64,000 nucleotides of DNA, taken from contig JAHLKC010000010.1 in NCBI GenBank assembly GCA_025449115.1, positions 186,001-250,000 of the forward strand. The letters run 5' to 3'. This DNA comes from Chytridium lagenaria. Taxonomy: Eukaryota; Chytridiomycota; Chytridiomycetes; Chytridiales; Chytridiaceae. The notes under the pieces are model-generated. The model saw nothing but the letters and a program-made list of their open reading frames with translations. It ran no database searches and was not told the origin of the DNA. The position numbers and the translations under genes are program-made. Positions 61,485-64,000 of this stretch are shown here, one piece after another (position 1 is the first letter of the stretch; each line of letters begins with the position of its first letter).

Positions 61485-64000
61485 TCAATAAACTCTCTCC
61501 CCCTCCTCCCCCCCCAACTCCAACAACTCCTCCACAAACGCATCCTCCGATCTCACAATATTCTTTGTCGAAGCCAACACGAACGGTCGAACATAGGTCT
61601 CTCGATGGATCTTGTGGGCATCAGGTGCACCACCTACAAGTGTTTCCCACCACGCCATTTTCCCATCCCTCAAGGACGCCACATGGGATGCTCGACATGT
61701 AGAACGGAGAGACGTGGGGATGAGGGGTGTGGCGAGGGGTGGAGCGTCAAGGTCATCAACACATCCTGCAAAAGGGAATAAAAAAAGAGTTATTAACATA
61801 AAACAAAACAAAGAGGTCTCTTAAAAAGGGTTTTTCGAAAGAAAACATAGTTGAACAAAAAACTAAGAGAGAAAAAAAGGAATACCTAAAAGCGTCACCA
61901 AAAACTCTTCACACCGCCTCCTCACTCCTCTTGCTCCCCCCGAAAAATCCACAAACCGTTCCCCGCCAACCTCAACCTCCATCGGCTCCTCCAACCCCAA
62001 AAACAACCTCCTAGCCTCCCTAATCCGTCCCTCAAGCACCGCACAAGCCGTATCATGATCCTCCACCAGTTCCCCCCCTCTCCCCCCCGTCACCACCGAA
62101 ACCGCAATCGGCAATTCAATCTTCCGTTGACCCCTCTGCGTCCTCAACCGCTCCAACACAGACACCTTCACAGTCTCTTCATCCACCTCCCAAATCCCAG
62201 CCACGTCGCGTTTCTCCGGGATGGTTACAGGTATAGTATGATCAAGGTGTTGCGGAGATTGTGATTTCAATGCCCGTCGACACGTCCACCCCCTCACCCA
62301 TCTCTGCACCACAACACACGCGGCAACACGTCTCGCTGTTTCACGGTCCTCCACGCGTGATGGATGAACGCCCTTGAGATCACGGAGTTCCTTTTCGTTG
62401 CGACGGAGCCGGTCGCGGGTGGACGCGAGGAGGGTGTCGGAGGTTTTGAGGGATGCGGTGAGAGCGCGTTGATGGTGGAGCTGGACGCGGGTGCGATGGG
62501 AACGGTAGAGGGATTGGATGAGGAGGGCAGAAGTGTGGAGGTGGTGGAGGTGACGACGGGTGAGGTGGCCGCGGTAGTGGGATTGGAGGATGATGGCGGC
62601 CTTGGTTGGGGTGAGGGAAGGTGGTGGGGTGGATGTGGTTGAGGGTTGTGATGTTTGAGAGGTGGTGATGGTTTCGATGGAGATGTGACGGGTGATTTTG
62701 GAGGTGTGTGGTAACACGACATCGCGTCTTGTCAACACGTTCATGGAACCTGTTGTGACGGTGGCGAATTCATCGAGGGCGTTGGTGGATGCCAATTCCT
62801 GGGATCTTAGATCCTCTTCTGTGCGTTCACTAATGTGGGAGAGGTTTCCGAGGGATTGTAGGGGACGCGTTGTGGAACGTGAGCGTGGGGGTGGCTCTGT
62901 AGATGAGGATGAGGAGGAGGTGGAATCAGATGAAGGGAGGGAGTTGATGGATGAAGTGGAAGAGGAGTCACGCTTCAAGGGCTGGGTGTCATGGACGTCT
63001 CGCGTTTCATAGGTTTCATCGTCCCACCAGTTTTTGGATTCTCTGTGTGAATCGGGAGTGTCCATCTTTTCCCTGTGTTGTTCTAAATGATGATAGGGGA
63101 GGGACTCCCCATGCTCTATACCGGTGGCATGCACGCTGTTTCGTGACCACGATGATGTGGTTGAATGACGTGAATGCCTGTCAATCGAACTCTTCGCTCT
63201 AGTTTCAGAACGATGGGGTATGGGTTCCCCATTATATACACCATGAGGATCAGTGGTATAGTCAACGCTACTCCGTGACCACGACGATGTTGTTGAATGT
63301 GGTGAATCCCTATTCGTTCCCTCCTTGATACTTTTCACGCGTGATTCCAGACGTTGGGGTGCTGGTTCCCACCCTCTGATCCCGTAGCATAGGCCACGCT
63401 ACCCTGTGACCACGACGATGTCGTTGATTGTCTTGAACGTCTCCCCGTCGTCTCTCTTATACTTCTCGCCCGTTGTTCAGGTTGATTTCGTATAGCCTCC
63501 CCGCGTTCCGACCCAACGCTGTGATCCACGCTGTTTGGTGACCACGACGAAGCGGTGGAATGCCGTGAATGCCTATCCGTCGTACTCCTCGCACGTGATT
63601 CAGCATGATGGGGTAAAGGGGATTCCCCAGTATCAGAACCACGAAGATCAATGATACGGTCATTACTACTCTGTGACGACGATGTTGTTGAATGTCGTGA
63701 ATGCGTCTCTTTCACACGTGATTCCGAACGACGGACGACAGAGTCTGAAGCGGCACCATGATCCACGCTATTCCGTGACAACGATGACGCTGTTGAACGT
63801 GAATGTGCTTCTGACGGCTCTCTCGGACGAGGTGTTGATGAACGACTATCCAAAGATTTGTGAGAGAGGGATGGACTGCTATGTTTTGAGGTTTTCGATG
63901 AGGATGAGAGGATGGAGGAGGAGGATGGTGACAGGGAGGCTGTGTATCTCTCCACCCTTATCTCTTTTGTTGAACGATGGATGGTGGAGGTGGACGATCG
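61485..64000 (-). CDS. IQ-motif protein with tandem Ser/Arg/His repeats, 5' partial
   Basis: Not recognised as a named family. The start lies beyond 64000. The N-terminal half (63955-63060) is Ser-rich with about six imperfect repeats whose core is R-H-S-T-x-S-S-W-S-x-N-S-V-D. A polyserine/proline zone follows (62870-62990). Three IQ-like calmodulin/EF-hand-binding motifs then occur: AIILQSHYRGHLTRR, ALLIQSLYRSHRTRV and CVVVQRWVRGWTCRR. A helical region and acidic domain end with GERFVDFSGGARGVRRR, and the last exon contains HVASLRDGKMAWWETLV. An intron lies at about 61760-61890. A one-base shift at about 63370 splits the repeat ORF. The gene converges on DBP3. Confidence 0.7.
63060..63835 (-). 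repeat. Imperfect coding tandem repeat, about 132-bp period
   Basis: Six degenerate copies within the IQ-protein gene. Each contains a plus-strand core like GTGACCACGACGATG, encoding Ser-Ser-Trp-Ser on the minus strand, at about 63143, 63275, 63405, 63537, 63674 and 63774. Spacing is about 130-137 bp between most copies (about 44 codons), shorter at the far end. Copies vary at codon level, so they are old or under protein-level constraint. Confidence 0.85.

Noticed and set aside
63060..63835. CRISPR-like array
   Set aside because: Repeats are degenerate, about 132 bp, coding, in frame and lack constant spacers; this is a protein repeat in a eukaryote.

Overview
This window is nuclear DNA from a gene-dense, intron-rich eukaryote. 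The best guess is an early-diverging (chytrid-like, zoosporic) fungus. Fungal pointers are a Svf1-family protein, a Dbp3-type DEAD-box helicase, a Kin28-like CDK7, a Rad16-type SNF2/RING ATPase and a Sac7-like RhoGAP. It also encodes proteins that Dikarya usually lack: nicastrin, a uniporter pore with a W-D-V-M-E-P motif, a CENP-A ending in GLG, WDR89 and a CHTOP-like export factor. Introns are mostly 40-60 nt with GT..AG ends. No transposon, rRNA, tRNA or CRISPR array was recognised.

Layout. 0-8 kb: a Lys/Glu-rich coiled-coil protein with a possible CaaX end, uracil phosphoribosyltransferase, an unresolved gene and CDC27/APC3, all broken by frameshifts. 8-20 kb: RAD16, nicastrin, a NUP50/Nup2 RanBD protein, VPS26, mitochondrial thioredoxin, a PCTP-like START protein and SURF6/Rrp14. 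20-38 kb: two G-alpha subunits about 15 kb apart, enclosing TTI2-like, Sfr1/Mei5-like, INCENP, SMU1, CHTOP-like, MCU, CENP-A, WDR89, an endosomal Qa-SNARE, mitochondrial IF3 and RhoGAP. 38-48 kb: ORC2, DTWD1, ADA3, CAF-1 p60 and SMC5. 48-60 kb: a cytochrome b5/acyl-CoA dehydrogenase fusion, gamma-glutamyltransferase, makorin, CDK7, SVF1 and DBP3. 60-64 kb: a spacer and an IQ-motif protein with tandem coding repeats, cut by the window end.

The strongest architectural signal is compactness. Eleven gene pairs are divergent, most with start codons only 10-110 bp apart, and several convergent pairs have stops 5-50 bp apart. Makorin and CDK7 are in tandem with three bases between stop and start. 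Many genes concern chromosome replication, repair and segregation (CDC27, RAD16, SFR1, INCENP, CENP-A, ORC2, CAF-1, SMC5, TTI2). This may be chance in a housekeeping region.

Quality caveat. Many conserved genes carry single-base frameshifts, several of them in homopolymers. I read these as sequencing or assembly errors, not gene death. Exon borders are hand-read, and each CDS span covers introns. I found no clearly new multi-gene system. The points most worth checking are the start-codon spacing, the makorin-CDK7 junction, nicastrin, the altered switch I of both G-alphas and the repeat-bearing IQ protein.
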